Shown: positions 46,151 to 59,500 of the stretch, one piece after another
Position numbering within the stretch: the stretch's first letter is position 1
Layout: the number at the start of each line of letters is the position of its first letter
Assembly: GCF_000972845.2 (NCBI RefSeq)
Contig: NC_040016.1
Span: forward strand, 12,668,701-12,732,700
Reading direction: 5' to 3'
Source: Larimichthys crocea
Lineage: Eukaryota > Chordata > Actinopteri > Sciaenidae
Length of the DNA stretch: 64,000 nt
The notes under the pieces: model-generated
What the model was told of the DNA's origin: nothing
Database searches by the model: none
Seen by the model: the letters and a program-made list of their open reading frames with translations, nothing else
Position numbers and translations under genes: made by a program

Positions 46151-49100
46151 ATCTAAATACTAGTTCAGTTCAGTACAGTTATCCAAGTCAACATACACAT
46201 GTATGATTCTCCAATTGGGCTCATGTGACAGTGCATAGAACATATGGGTGCAGAAAAAGAACACATGAAACACTCACACTGTTCAGATACCCTATGAAGC
46301 TATTAACAGCAGCGCGACAGAAGCGGTCTGACCATCGCCATGGCTATTTTCACTCAACAGCAGTCGTGTTTAACACACCTGTAAATTACTCCCACAGCCC
46401 TGCCTGGCCCCCTTTTTTTTGCCAATCCTCCCCTCTGCACTAATAACACCATAATGATGCCACTGTTAGTACAGTGCTCAGGCAGTGTGCTTTATGGACT
46501 GACCTCAGAATCAATTCAGCAGCACACAGGGTCTATTAATGGAGCTAGGTCTGAAATTTCTCCTCTTCTCTCCTCTTCTGTCCTCTCTTCTCTCATAACC
46601 TCTGATATTTATCCCCTTTGCCTCTCCTCACCTCTTCTAGTTTTTGCTTCAGGACCTCACTGTGGACAGGAAATGACACACACACACACACACACACACC
46701 CAGCTCGTCTCATTCAGACCAGTCTTTTGACAAAGCAGTGGACGTTCTGCAGCCCTGTGGCACACATTAACCTCATAAAGAGAAAGTAATAGAGCCTGTC
46801 TCAGCTGACACACAATGGCCATGGAAAAATGTATCATAGCACCGGTACCTGCCTGAGACTAGACCCATAGGTAAACTCGAATCAGTAAAATACAGGTACG
46901 GGAGACAGCTTCTATCCCTTCACAGCAGATATATTTGATGGTCTAACTCTGTAATACCATGAAATAAGCTGCTTTAGTTTTGCTCTCATTAGCGTCTCTG
47001 GTGCACATGATTTTGAAATAAGGAGGATTTGCAGCAGGGATGGAACAGAGGCATACTTGGGGCTTTGGGAGCACATTCCTGGACGGCGAGAGTAGCTGAG
47101 TCTCTTGCCGTGGTTAATTAGGGGAGTCTGTGGGAAACCCCTGAATCTGAAACCCGCCTTCAAAAAAACCACACCACTTCAAGTAATGGCGGCCATGTTG
47201 AATGGAAGTCATTGTGCACAGCGGCCCGAACGGAAGATTCCATCACTTTCGTCCAGTCGTCTAAGCTGTCATCCGAACTATGTGACGGCCAATAGTGGCT
47301 GCAGTAATAATTCTATATGACAGAGGAGGGAAAATTACAAGGATGATAACCCATAAACGGACACTCCACCAATTTTATATGTCAAAGCAGTCACAAGAAG
47401 AACTACACAGCCTGTGAAAACAATTGCACAACATCCGTTTTTTTGTGACATCACTGGAGTTATCACGGCTTGGAGGTGGAAAGTAGTAGAAAAATAACTT
47501 TTTTATGGAAAGTTGGTGCAGAGCCAGGTTTACTTGCTAAAGATCCCTGGCAAAGAGGCAAAATGCAAGAAATGCAATTAATTAGATGTATTTTGTCCAC
47601 CACATTTATATCAATACGGTCAGACAAGACAGAATATTAGAAACACCTCTCATTATAATTCAAAACAAAAACTATGGCCTCCAAAATTTTCATTTAGCTG
47701 AAACAACATCTCTTGATTGATTTATTGCAGGGTTGTTCGACTACATTATTTCTAGCTGAGGGTACATAATGAACTGCCAATTGCCAAAAAAAAAGTAGTC
47801 CTAAGGGCTGCCACTTAGCTGAACATGCACAGATGTTGTTTGGAAAAGTATAGTGCTATGGTGTCCTGACATGAGTTAGATCAACCATTCACCTTGCCTG
47901 ACACTCACATTGTTGATATTAGGATAAAAATGCACAGTTAAGGAATACAATTATTAAATAAAAACCTTTCTAATCAGATAATGGGTAGTGTAGGCCTAAA
48001 TGTTTTGTGTCCAAATATATAAATACCCCACCCCCAGATATTAGATATCACACATCATGTAAAGTCTAATGATATAATGTTGTAAGTGCTGGAAACAAAA
48101 GGATATTTAGCATCCATTTAGCATTTAGCAAGTATCAACTGGCACTGCTGACAAAATTTTATTGGCCAAAACATAAAGTATAATGATGATGTATCAGACT
48201 AAGAGCTATTTATAAAGTTCATCTTTACCGCAAATGGACCAAAGACAGGACTGCTGTTACTCAATGATGACAAAGACATATTTCTTAATAATAAATTATA
48301 TAGAATAGAACTGTTTAATCAAAGCATCAGCTACTAAAAGTGACCCATCAGATGAGAAAATGGCATACCATTCAATCAACAGAGGGAACCACTGCAGCGT
48401 GGAGCCATACAAATTAATTTGTCTTATTGCTATGCATGAAAAGCGAAATAATGTGGATACAAATAATGAGTTTAACTCAGCAGTAGCCTGCTAGGATTAT
48501 AAATACAGCCTTCTTTATTCTTGGTGTAGTCATAATGGGAACTAGATACTTCAAAACTAAATAGAAATGCTGAACTGAATAGAAATCGCTGATTGCTTTA
48601 ATTCTTAGTTTCATTGCAGTATGCATAATTCTTGATCAAATGACCCACGGCAATTTCATTGAGTAGCCCATGCATATAAGTATAGTTAATTTGGGAAATA
48701 TAGTTCCATCATATTAAATAGATTAGCAGTTTTATTTTTGGTGTGTTTGTTTTAATTGAGGATGAAGATGTATCCTAATTTTAAAAAAAGGCACAATGAG
48801 AGTAACTAACGTGAAATTAACATGTGGTAGGTAATCAGATCCTTTTATGTGGAAAATTGAGGTTGAAAATAGATGCTTTTCAGAAAAAGAAAGCAATCTC
48901 TCTGGTCATTGATCAGACTGCCTGCTAGCTGTGAGCCACTTTAAAGCCTGGTGATAAAGATACCTCTTTGAATTGCCTCCCTCTACAATATGAATGCACA
49001 AACATGCTTCCAACAATAGATGTAAGCATCAAGAAGGACTGGCCTGTCTTCTGGGATATTTATGAAGCACATATGGTTTGAGGTAGGATTTAGTCAGACA

Positions 49101-52100
49101 ATAAACAAATTTACAGGAATGCATACACAACAGAGCCACAGTGTGTTTGTGGTTGTCTATGCCTGAGCACACGGGGTACAGTAATTGGTGACCTGATAAA
49201 TATTTGTACAGAACCTCCTCAGCAGGAGAAAACAGAAAGGCATGCTTTCAACACTAATGCCTTCAGGCTACAAACCAAAAATAATTCAGGGATGGAGCCC
49301 ACTTACATGCTTCATGTTAACATTTCAGGGGGCCTGGAGAGATGATGGTGATGACGCGTCAACAGAAACATTAAAATGTAATGTTGTACTGTTTTGTAAT
49401 AACTGGTTATGGGTTTCTGCCTAAAAAAGGACACGGTGGAATGAATCAAATAAGTAAAAGAGAAATTTGAGCAAAAAAGGGAATTCAATAATGAAAATAA
49501 AACCAATGAAGATGGGATGGTGAAGTTAGTGGTTTGGTTTCATAACAAGGAGCTTTTATTCAGATAGACGGAGCCAGAAAAAGTTTAGTCACATCCTGTG
49601 TCACTATTTTAACAGATTGCATTGTCAGGAGTGCGTAATGTAATTTGTGAAATCCATGTTCTCCCTAATGATAAATTCAAACAGTGAATTGATTCATTTT
49701 AGCGTAATTGAAAATAACCTGAGCAGTGGCGCTCAGTGGGAGCTAAACACTGAGGTGTGTCGCAGTGAGAGCCATCTGTCGTTCTCAGAGAAACAGTGTG
49801 TCAAGACTGCAGACTTACAGTATATACTGACGAGGGTATCAAGCAGTGTTTACTTTTATTATCAAGATTTGGTTGCAATCTGTTATTAACAAAATAACGA
49901 AATGTGGAAAAAATAGTGAACTAAATCTGTCACAGTTTTCCAAACCCAAAATGAAAATTCAAAACAGCAAAAAAAAGCAGAAAATTGTCACGTTTTGAGG
50001 CTGAAAACTGTTTTACATCTTTGTTTCACAAGCCACATCCATTTGATTATTAAAATAGTTGTATATTAATCTGCTGATTATTTTCTTAATTGTTAATTTA
50101 TGCTGTATTTTGCAAAATCCAAGCTCACATATTTAAAGAGTTTTGTCTAAAATCCAAAGATCTGCAGTTAAAACCAGAAGAAAACCAGTAAATGTTTACA
50201 TTTAGAGGATCTATAGATTGTGATTTTTCAGTGTTTTTGCTTCAAAAAAACTAAACATCGGTTATCAAAGATACTGCTCATTCATTTTCAGTTGCTCATC
50301 AGTGGATTGACGAATAATTTTAGCACTAATTCTGACCGAGCTGTGCGTGATGACACAAAGGCTGCTGTAGGAATTAGTGATACTAGAGATACATTTGATG
50401 TCCAAGTCCTTCAGTATATTCTGTTGTATTTGTATTTGCATGTGCATATGTAAAAGCATTTGCCATTCATGGACTGTGTGGGCGTTTGAAAGTGCACAGT
50501 ATTTCCTGATGTTAAGGATGTCTTCAGTCCATCAGTCTTGTACAAAGCCTGCGTGAACCAGTCGATTCGTAGAAGTGTTCTGCTTATCCTCCGCTCTGCT
50601 GGAATGTCATGCTTTGCATCCTCCTGAATACAGAGGGGGTGTTCTGCACTTCCTCAACACTCACATTTTCCTCCATGCCTAGTCCATTCTCTTCTGGGAA
50701 TGGATTTAAACTGCAGCCAAGGCAACAATATGTACCAGCAGCAATAAAAAGTCTCCGCTGCTAGAGCAATGAGGCATTTTAATAGGATGAGCCGAGACTG
50801 TTGAGAAGGCAACCAGGATTCCTCTCCCTGACTGTCTGTCTCTTCCTCTTCTTCTCTGAGAGTTGCAATTGTTTGAAGTTTGCACTCAACAGGGATTTGA
50901 ATGATTTAAGGTGAAAATGAAGGGCTAGATGTATAGACTGGAGGCGTGTGGGAGACAGGGGAGTTGGGTTCTTAAAAGTCTGATCATTATCTGCACCTCC
51001 TGTAGCGAAACGAGCACCACAACACCCAGGCAGTGGCCTTGAAACACCGCACTTGGGAGAATAATACTAAACACTCTGTCAGAGCTCATTTTTTGTCTCA
51101 TTGCAGATGTACAGTGAGTCTTTTTCACTCCTGAGTCCAATGTGTGTCATCGAAGGAGACATACATCTGCTGTTTCCGGCTTCAATCAGACACCTCAACA
51201 TAACTCCATCCTAGCTTATGGTTTCTTGTACTACCTATGCCAGAGTTGAGGAAATTCTCTTAGATTGTAAGTTTCTCAATCTTGGACCTGCAGTGTGATC
51301 CTCTCCAGATGCACACGATGCAGATGAAACCTCCAGTAGGTCCATAAAACACAACCAGGAAGCAATACTTCACCCAACTCATGACATGAATTCTCTACTC
51401 TAACATATGGTGGTGATAAATACAAGATACCCACCAAAGAAATGCAGAGTTATTATGGTCTTATTCCCCGCAGTCCATTTCCTTTTCTTATGGAAAAAAC
51501 AACAGAGTACTTTGCTGCATGCAAAATTATGATGAGGGGCCCATGTGAAGGAAATGGGGGAGAAAAGGACTATAAGAGGAAACGATAACGGTGAGGCATA
51601 TCCTCATTAGTCAACTCCTCTCTCTTCTCCCTAGCCAATAAAAAACAGTCTCATGATGTCCTCTTAACCCGAGTCATGACCTAGACGTAGGAAATCCATA
51701 TTTAAAGCCTGCCTTCATCAAAACTCATTTGGGGAAACAAAGACTGTTCTGAGTCAGTGGGAGCGAAATAGTTAAATGAGCACTTTTGCTTTCATGAATC
51801 TAATTAGCATACGGAGACATTCCAGTCTCACTGATAGGAATGAAATCATCTAAGTGTCATACTGGAAACCAATTCAATGCTTCATGTTACGGTTAAAGTA
51901 CTCCTTAGTTCTCCTTGAATTGGCCTTCCCTGACTTCCATGGTAAAGTTTCATTCAGATAAAGCTCGCCTGGAAAACGAATGTCTGTTTGAGATGTTTCC
52001 TGTCTTCGTGTTGGCATCTTTCTTGCAGCTCTCCTTTTCTGGTTCTGCTCCACAGCCTGTATACCTGTGCGCCTGCCTTTTTGCAGGCTCATTCGCTCCT

Positions 52101-52786
52101 AGGTGGCAGTTTACATCAGGGGCCACATGGTGATGGCACTGCAGCCATCTGCCACCCAAACTGAAGGAGTGCTATAACCAGCTGGTGTACAGAGCAGCAC
52201 TTCTGTCACCTCTGCTAACAAACCTAAGACACACAGGGTTCAGCTGTCATCCCATCAACTATGACCCTTAACGAATGCTGCAACGTGAACCACAAACTTG
52301 GAAAGATTTCAGAGAAATTTAAACAATACAAGCCTGCTTCCTCTGCCCCTGTATGGACATGAAAGTGGATAAGTTCTGCCCAACTGTCCTCCATGCAACC
52401 AAATTCAGGAGTGGAAACTCTTTCAAAAGTCCACAGGGCTTCTGCACCCGCTAACAGCCTCCACGGCTCTGTCAGTTCATTACTGGAACTTGCATCCCAT
52501 TACAAAGCAAAACGAATAACTAGAGAGTCATTATTTATTTATGGCCATTACCAGCCACTGTAGAACAAAGGCAGCCAATGTGCCAGTGCTAATTCTAAGC
52601 TCTATTCAGTTATTAAGTGCAGATACACTCAACTAAAATTGACAAAACACTGACGACAAAATAAATTAAACACTGAAAAAGATCTTTAGCTGTGAAGCAG
52701 CTAAATTGCAAACACTGCAGTTAAGATGGGTCATATTACTGAAAGTTTCTAATTAGCAGCTCTGTGTACTATATGCATCAGATCAG

Positions 52787-52788
<2 letters not shown>
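46151..52788. other. large kazn intron, segment 6
   Basis: No gene is recognised. A CA microsatellite lies at 46676-46699. 47330-47490 resembles another fish dispersed repeat (ACACTCCACCAATTTTATAT, GTGACATCACTGGAGTTATC). 49900-50250 carries dispersed-repeat-like text. Otherwise AT-rich intron. Confidence 0.45.
46676..46699. repeat. (AC)n microsatellite
   Basis: Twelve AC units. Confidence 0.95.

Positions 52789-52840
<52 letters not shown>
52789..52840. repeat. (AT)26 microsatellite
   Basis: A perfect 52-bp AT alternation, self-complementary and prone to cruciform extrusion and length polymorphism. Confidence 0.97.
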
Positions 52841-52842
<2 letters not shown>

Positions 52843-55800
52843 TTTGCTTGACTTATTGATCTTATACACTATATATAATGATTAAATATTCTCTGTTAAT
52901 CTACATTTAATCTCAACTGTGACCCAGGTAAGCAGTCGGAACTTCCTAATTTAAGAGTGAGCACTTTAAGTCATTAGTTTACGATCATTTAAGAGGATAA
53001 TGAGAAACAGTTCGATTACTTCCTCTTTGGAAACAGCACTGTAGCCTGCATCTTCTCCAAATGTAAGTGCAAATACTCCCACTCCCTGAGCGCTGGTATT
53101 TTCATCTTGTTTTGGAACCCCAGGATTCTTTGCTATGCCATGATTAGTTATTTTACTGGAGGAAGTCTAGTGAGGAAGAGGAAGAGAGAGGGAGAAATGT
53201 TAGGGGAGTGAGGGGCTGCCTCTCTCTGGCTATTGTTTGGACACAGTTCCTCTCACGCTGCATTGACCACAGACAGGGCGTGGCAGAGGGAGGCCAGGCG
53301 GGGGGAATATGAGTGGTGTGGGGTGGGGGCGGTGGGTTTTCGGGTGGTGATGGATACAGGGGGAAGGTTATAGAGCGCGTTGCATACTTTCTTTGCATGT
53401 GGACAGCGAACAGGAAAGCGGGTGGTCCCCGGAGAGAGTTACAGAAAGAAAAAGAGCTGGAGTGGGTGGGATTTTGCCCCTAGTTTGGCGCTCTGTTCCC
53501 AGCCCTGCTCATGTGCACGATGAAGTAATGAGAGACCCGGGGCCTCTGACAAACTCAGGCCAGATGGGGAGAGGATTCTTCCCCACAATTACTCTGCAGC
53601 AGAGAGAATTAGAGCCAGTGCAGCTTGTCTTCTAAGAAAAGATAATCACGGCGTCTTTTAGGAGAATACTTAATCAACAGTTTTACAGCACATTATATAG
53701 TTTGGAGGCTGTTTTTAAATATTTCAGTTGTGTTATCTTCCTCTATCCCTGAATACAGTGTCCTAATATACAGTCATGTCCCAATAGCACCAATAATAAG
53801 ATTACAACGTCCTGGTTTTAGGAAGTATTTTTTACTAATCTACATTAAAGGATATTTTCAATATTCCTTATAACATACTACAGAAACATAAAAAAAAGTT
53901 AAAAACAGGAGTGTATTTTTTGTAAACACAAAGTCACACAGAAACTTCTCTTTGGAGTATTGACAAGAAGGAAAATCTCTCTCACTCTTAGTCCTGAGTA
54001 TAATATGACCAATTTAATAGCTGACACCAACGCTTGAAACACAGGAGTCTCTTAAATATGATAATACCGTAATGGCCATCAGTGTTAATTGTTCCAATTT
54101 GAAATCATGTTTTTTTCTGCGGTGCAGTGGGTGGCTGTTAATACTAGAATAATAATGAGCCTCAGCCAGTGTCACTATGGAGAAGTAATCATTTAGAGGC
54201 AAGAATTAGAGCTGTAGCGAATTCAGAAAACTTTGTCCATGCAATTGGGAACCTATCACGCAGCTATAGTTCTCGAATTCATCCAAAATTGACCCCTGAT
54301 CCAAAAGTGAATGATTATGTTTGCCCGAGGGGATTAAAAAAGTAGTTCTTCTTCTTAAACTGCTGAACGTTTCATCGGGTTACAAAGCACGATCTTTGGC
54401 TTTTGCTCACAGTACAGAATTTTAAGCTCTGAATTGTCTCCAAAATTCTCATTGGGAGTTGTCAGTTTTATGTCTTGTACCTTTAGCTTTCTATGAATGA
54501 ACAAAATCATCAGAGGTCATCTTGTCTACGGCAAAAATTACTTTTACTTCCATAACCTTGAACGTCCTAAAAAACTCCTCTCACTACCTAAAGCTGTGGT
54601 CTCAACCTTAAGCCCCTTATTTTACCTTGACTGTCACCGACCGTGATGCTCATACAAGTGAAAACCGGTAAATTCATACACACATCACTGCTTTCCCCCT
54701 TTGTCTTCATCACATTGTTCCCTGTGTCACTCCCCATGCTGCATGAGTCACCAACAGCTGCCTTATGGTGGTGTTTTAGAGAGGTTTATGGATTAGTATT
54801 GGCAGACTCCCATGAGTCCGTGATGAGCACTTTCTCACTGACCGACTGCAGGGCACTGATCTACCAAGAGTATAAATAATGTAATATCCCATAAGGTTAG
54901 CTTACATTGATTTTAGAGGGCAAAATATTTTCATACTGCTTCTGTACCCTGAGACAAACTGAGAGTGCTGAGCTGGATGTGTGTTTATTTTCCTCAAGAG
55001 TCAGATGGACATCTAGGGTAGGTATGGCAGCGATGCAGTCAATTAGTCAGTGTCATTTAGGAATGTTAAACAAGGCCTTGACATCAGTGTGATGGATTAA
55101 GAGGAAGGGCCAATAAAAGGGGTGTGATCACCACACCAGTGAATGCATTACTGTCAATAGCTTGGATAAAAGGAGGCAGATGGTCAGTCAGGTCAGTCGT
55201 AACAGTCAGCCTTTGATTGATTGTACTGTACACTAAAATGAAAATAAGACATGATAAACAACCTCCTATAAACAGAAATATGCTCGGAAAAAGACACAAA
55301 ATGTCCAAAATGAAGTTAATCCTGATGCAGGATGTAGAGACTGAAAGTTATTAATCTCTTACTCCTCGTGATTAGTTCAGTAAGAAGGACACATTGCAAG
55401 GCCAACAGGAACAGCAGGCTGAAGTGCTGTGTTTATAGCTTCATTGGACATCTGTCAGAGATGTTATTGAAGCACCACAGGGTAACAGCACAATTCTGAC
55501 ATTTTGGCACAGTACAATATATTTACAGCAAGTCACTTCATGCATATTAAAAAACCTTGTCTATGCGGCTGCTTTGATCCTGCACAGAGCAGAGCCAACA
55601 AATGGACTAACAAATAGCCCGGCCTTGAGAGGGATACACACCTAAAGAACATTTAATCTCCCTAAGCCACTGGGCGCTGACGCTGGCTCATCACACACCA
55701 AACTGCCTAACCCGAGAGATCTCCCAGACAAATCATCTTAAACTTAAAATCTTAAAAAAACATCCCTCTTTACGCAGGCAAAGTGTGGGCTCTGCTCTGT

Positions 55801-58581
55801 TCGTTTGAAGGGAGAGGAGGGTGGTGGAGGACTGTGTGCCTGTGTTTGGTTTGATCAGTCACCTGACTGCTGGCCTGGCCTCTGGGAACAGGAAGTATGA
55901 CATCACTGTTCTGACATTCAGGAATGTGGGAATGTCAGTCGGCCTGTTCACACTGCTGGAACAAAACAGAAAAAAGCAGGATGGACACAACAGATAACTC
56001 AATGCAAGCTGAGTTATTCCAACAATAAAGACTTAACACTGTTAGCTGTTTTCAGACCAACTTCAGCTCTATGGGGGGAGAAAAAAAAACGCTAACCCCT
56101 GTTTGAATGAGGCCACTCTGTTGACTTAGGCTCGTCCAGCAAATAAGTTGAACCTGGCTCAACTTTTGTAGCGCAATGCAGGGCGATGCACTGGCCAGTC
56201 AAACACATAAAAGTGCATATTCCTGGTACATTATAGTATATTTCTACTGTTTACCCTGTCGCCCACACAATTAAATGATTGTTGAAGTGATAGCTTTTCT
56301 GAGTGGTAAAACCCCTCACATGATATAATAAACCTCTGCTCATTGTTTGGGTGTCTGATAAGCCTTCATCTGTCCATCATTAATCAGTTACACAGACTAC
56401 ACGTCCTTGCTCACATTTTATTGTCTCACTAGTTTTTTTCTTGTCAAGCATCTGAGGACATTGGGCGTTGTACACCACATAGATTGTAAAGCTCCCTGAG
56501 GCAAATTTTGTTTTGTGACTTCGGGCTATATGAATTATATTTGACTTGACTTTACTTGAAACAACATGCCTCCAAAAACCATTGCATTTTTGAAAACCTG
56601 GCTGTTTTCGCTCTGAAAGGCCACTAAGGGTGGAAAACTTGATGGATCTGTCAAACCGAATCCACTCAGATGCTGCGGCTACTTCAGCTATCTCACAGGC
56701 CAAAAAGAGCTACCCAGCTTGAGTCCTGTGACATACAGCGCACAAGCCTAGATAAAAGACCCTGATGCAAGCTGCTTTTCCTGCGTACCTGAATAATTAG
56801 AAGTATATCCTGAGGAGCAGATGAGGCCCAAATCAACCATGATCGATACTTATCTTATTATACCTTCTGTGAGAGCCTCCAATCTGCACAATATAAACAT
56901 AACTACACACTAGTGGAAGTTACTTAATTGTTAATGAGAGCACGGGAGAAAAAGCAGCGGCAGCAACAATCTTTATTTCTTTTTAATCATTTTCAGCCAT
57001 AGTAGTAGTGATTTGTTTACTGCGTGCTGGTCACATTACATCACATCCTGATTAACTGCACCCACTGTTCATATGCTTGAAGCAGCATTTTGTCTCCCAT
57101 AAAACTGCAAGACGCAATTAAAAAATTAATGCCCAAAATCAAAGCAGCAAAGGCAACATCACTGTATCCTAGATTCTCCATAGTGTGTGTGGGCATCATT
57201 ATAACATCAGTGTTATTTTCTCAGAAGAGCTCATAACTAATCACCATGTGTGAAATCAGTGGAGTGTCCCTTTAATTGCATCTCGAGGACGTGTTGTGTT
57301 ATTTCTTGAGAACGTGCCTAACCAAGGATCTGGGGACACACAGGACAAGCCTAGTCACAAACATCATTGCTCTAAAAACCACATTTCACATAGACCAGCC
57401 TTGAGTAGGTACAACACATGAAGCCATTTAATGGATGCTGACAGCAAGCTGTTTGATCTCAATAACCCCCAGGCTTCATATCCAAGTCAAATGCAGAACA
57501 CGAGGCACCCCAAGGCCAAAGACTTGCAATGTGATGTGTTTTTTTCAGTGACCTTTTCACCGTTTCAGCAAGCCAACCTTTCTGTACATGCAGCCAATGA
57601 AAAGATGTCATACCATCCTATGTTCTGTTGTATGATTCAAGTTTTCCATGGCTGATAAACTGCTCAATAAATTGATATGATCATGAACAGTAGTGTTTTC
57701 TGTCCAGTTCACACATCAGCAACAGGCAAACAAGATCACAGGGACTTTCCCTACACACACACACACTGTTGTTCCAATCACTACAAAATGAAACTCATCA
57801 TTAATGAATCCAAGATGTCAGCCATATAAAAGTAATACAAGGGTTTAATTAGACACAGGCCATCGTCAAGCTGGAGCAAACATAATATAGCTATAAAAAT
57901 AAAAATGGCAAGCATTTAGGAATGCAGCAACTAAATATAAAACATTATTTATTGCTCATAGTCTTTAGGTTGTTACTTGTAGCAGCAGATTTCAAGACAT
58001 GAAGCCAAAACTTTAACATTTTTAACAGATGAACCTAGAATGCGGAAGAAAACTTCAGTTTAAAGCTTATTCTTTATTCATCACATCTCTTTCCCAGCTA
58101 AGTGATGGTGCCATGGTGTCGCCAGCCCCCGTCAGGGATGTTGGCATACAGTTCTTGGGCCTAAAGCTTAGTTTTGAGACTCCTTGCCAGATTCAGAAAG
58201 AGAGCCGAGAAGGAGCCAGAACTGGAGGGAGTGCAGCCCCAGAGGAGCCCAGCTGCTGCCTGGGAAACCAAACCCGGACCGGCTCTGGCCCACGCTCTCT
58301 AACCCCAACCCCTCCCGTCTAATAACAACACTGAGTCTGTCTCTTGTTCTCTGCAGCCTTTTCCGCTGTCATTCTAGTGTGGAGTTTAGGGGAAAATAAG
58401 TCAGTGGAGGAACGGTTGGGATGATATTAGTCAACCCTCTGCACATTCCCAGAATACTTCCCACTGCTGATTTCAAAACACTCACACATGTTCATGTTCT
58501 CACTCTCACACACTGAGAGGCAGGGGATTAGGCGTCCACACACACATACACTCACATACATGCACATGCTGTGAAACTCAC
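52841..58581. other. large kazn intron, 5' part
   Basis: No gene is supported. 53260-53350 is G-rich on the plus strand. 56490-56565 (TTTTGTGACTTCGGGCTATA TGAATTATATTTGACTTGAC) looks like the tail of a fish retroelement-type repeat. 58085-58325 is GC-rich and lies about 250 bp inside the intron after exon A; no splice-bounded exon is apparent there. A CA-type run occurs at 58530-58560. Confidence 0.45.
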
Positions 58582-58789
58582 CCCGGTAGTGGAGGCTGTC
58601 ATCATGGTGATTGTGCTGGTGGTGGTTCTCCAAGGCAGGGGGACTGCTGGCACCCAGTTCTGCCAGTCTGCGGCTGGTGGCAGAGAGCTCGGAGCGGAGG
58701 TTGGTCACTTCCTGACTGGCAGACTGGATGGCCCCATCAATCCTCTGTGCCAGATGTTTGTTGTCTTCCATCATTTTAAGGATTTTCCC
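58582..58789 (-). CDS. kazn: kazrin exon A: start codon and N-terminal coiled coil (residues 1-64)
   Basis: Translation begins at the ATG at 58774-58772, directly followed by a second ATG (MMEDNK), the start I recall for human kazrin. The exon encodes 64 residues plus the first base of Val65 and ends at CGG G^GTGAGT. Residues 10-40 (RIDGAIQ, SASQEVTNLRSEL, SRRLAEL) are heptad-like and closely match the mammalian protein from memory. Residues 41-64 diverge: where human has a Gly/Pro/Ala-rich run, this fish has a His-rich stretch (HHQHNHHDD) ending in LHYR. Upstream of the ATG the frame stays open (G K I L K) to an AG at 58791-58790 in a CCTCAG context. The exon may therefore be internal, with its 5' UTR or a longer N-terminus coming from further right. 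The exact 5' boundary is inferred. Confidence 0.92.
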
Positions 58790-59182
58790 CTGAGGACCAA
58801 ATCCACACAGAGCAGCATGATGTCAAGTGGAGCATAAGAGGGGGTGAAGCTAAGACCCTTTCCTCTTCCTCCTCTTATCTCCCTATCCTGTTCCTTCTCC
58901 TCCACCTGTGCTTCTTCTCTCACAGTTTACTTCGCTCATATAAAAAAAAAAAAAGAAGCCCAAAAAGCCGGTTCCTCTTCTGTTCTCCGCTGTGCAGCAC
59001 AGAGATGATGTCTACCTGTTACTGCATAGAGAATAACGTCTGTGTGACCACACAGTCAGAGAAAGCATGTGTGTGTGTGAGAGAGAGTGCAGGGCAAAGG
59101 AGAAAGAGAGTGAGCGCGGGAGAAAGAAAGAGGAGGAGAGAAACCCAAAGAGAGCAGAGGTAGCGAGAGAGAGAGAGAGACA

Positions 59183-59213
<31 letters not shown>

Positions 59214-59500
59214 GACAGGCAAAAAAAAAAAAGACAGAAGAGAAAAAGAGATGCAGCTCAGCAGGCGGAGGGGAAAGTGAGTGCTCCCGCCGAGGAGAAT
59301 GTGCTGTGAGCAGCTGCTCTCAGAGAGGACCCAGCACACACTGAGATGACATGCAGCCTTTTAAATGGATTGTACCATGTGCTAGAGGACCAGGGGAGAG
59401 AGGGGGGCTGGGGCTGGGGCCGGGGGGGGGTGCGCAGTTGGACTGAACTGCTCTCCAGCAACTCTCTAACTACAGTGTTGTGCATCCCACACCCTATGGA
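58790..59500 (-). promoter_or_regulatory. possible 5' UTR/promoter-proximal region of kazn
   Basis: In gene sense this region upstream of exon A carries TTTAAAAGG (plus 59358-59366; TATA-like), a long CT-rich tract (complement of the GA repeat), and an AACAG^GTAGAC donor at about 59015-59010 that could splice an untranslated first exon onto exon A at 58789. This is weak evidence: each motif is common, and the real promoter may be far to the right. Confidence 0.25.
59164..59213. repeat. (GA)n microsatellite
   Basis: About 50 bp of GA repeats with two CA interruptions, inside a longer purine-rich stretch from 59080 to 59270. A G-run block (GGGG tracts) follows at 59394-59430 and could form a G-quadruplex on the plus strand. 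Confidence 0.95.

Larger units (their letters stand above)
2307..58789 (-). other. kazn: kazn (kazrin) gene region, seven exons in the window
   Basis: Seven minus-strand exons join without a frameshift into 393 codons including the stop (392 residues). The order is 58582-58789, 9090-9281, 6960-7096, 6060-6230, 3957-4137, 3618-3751, 2307-2477. Intron phases are 1, 1, 0, 0, 1, 0, and every junction has GT and AG. The two phase-1 joins in the coiled-coil half rebuild Val65 (G+TG) and Ala129 (G+CT), the residues I expect in vertebrate kazrin. Known of the family: kazrin is a cytoplasmic and junctional protein that binds periplakin through its N-terminal coiled coil and is linked to desmosomes, catenins, actin/RhoA control and endosomal traffic. 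It has several isoforms from alternative promoters and 3' ends; the long form adds SAM domains. Only the short-tail form is complete here. Teleosts may have two kazn paralogues, and I cannot tell which this is. Confidence 0.93.

Noticed and set aside
58029..58399. GC-rich plus-strand open frames as an antisense gene
   Set aside because: No family resemblance and no convincing splice sites; the open frames are explained by GC-rich composition.
59019..59339. Open frames in the GA repeat (Arg/Glu or Leu/Ser runs)
   Set aside because: Low-complexity translation of a GA microsatellite.
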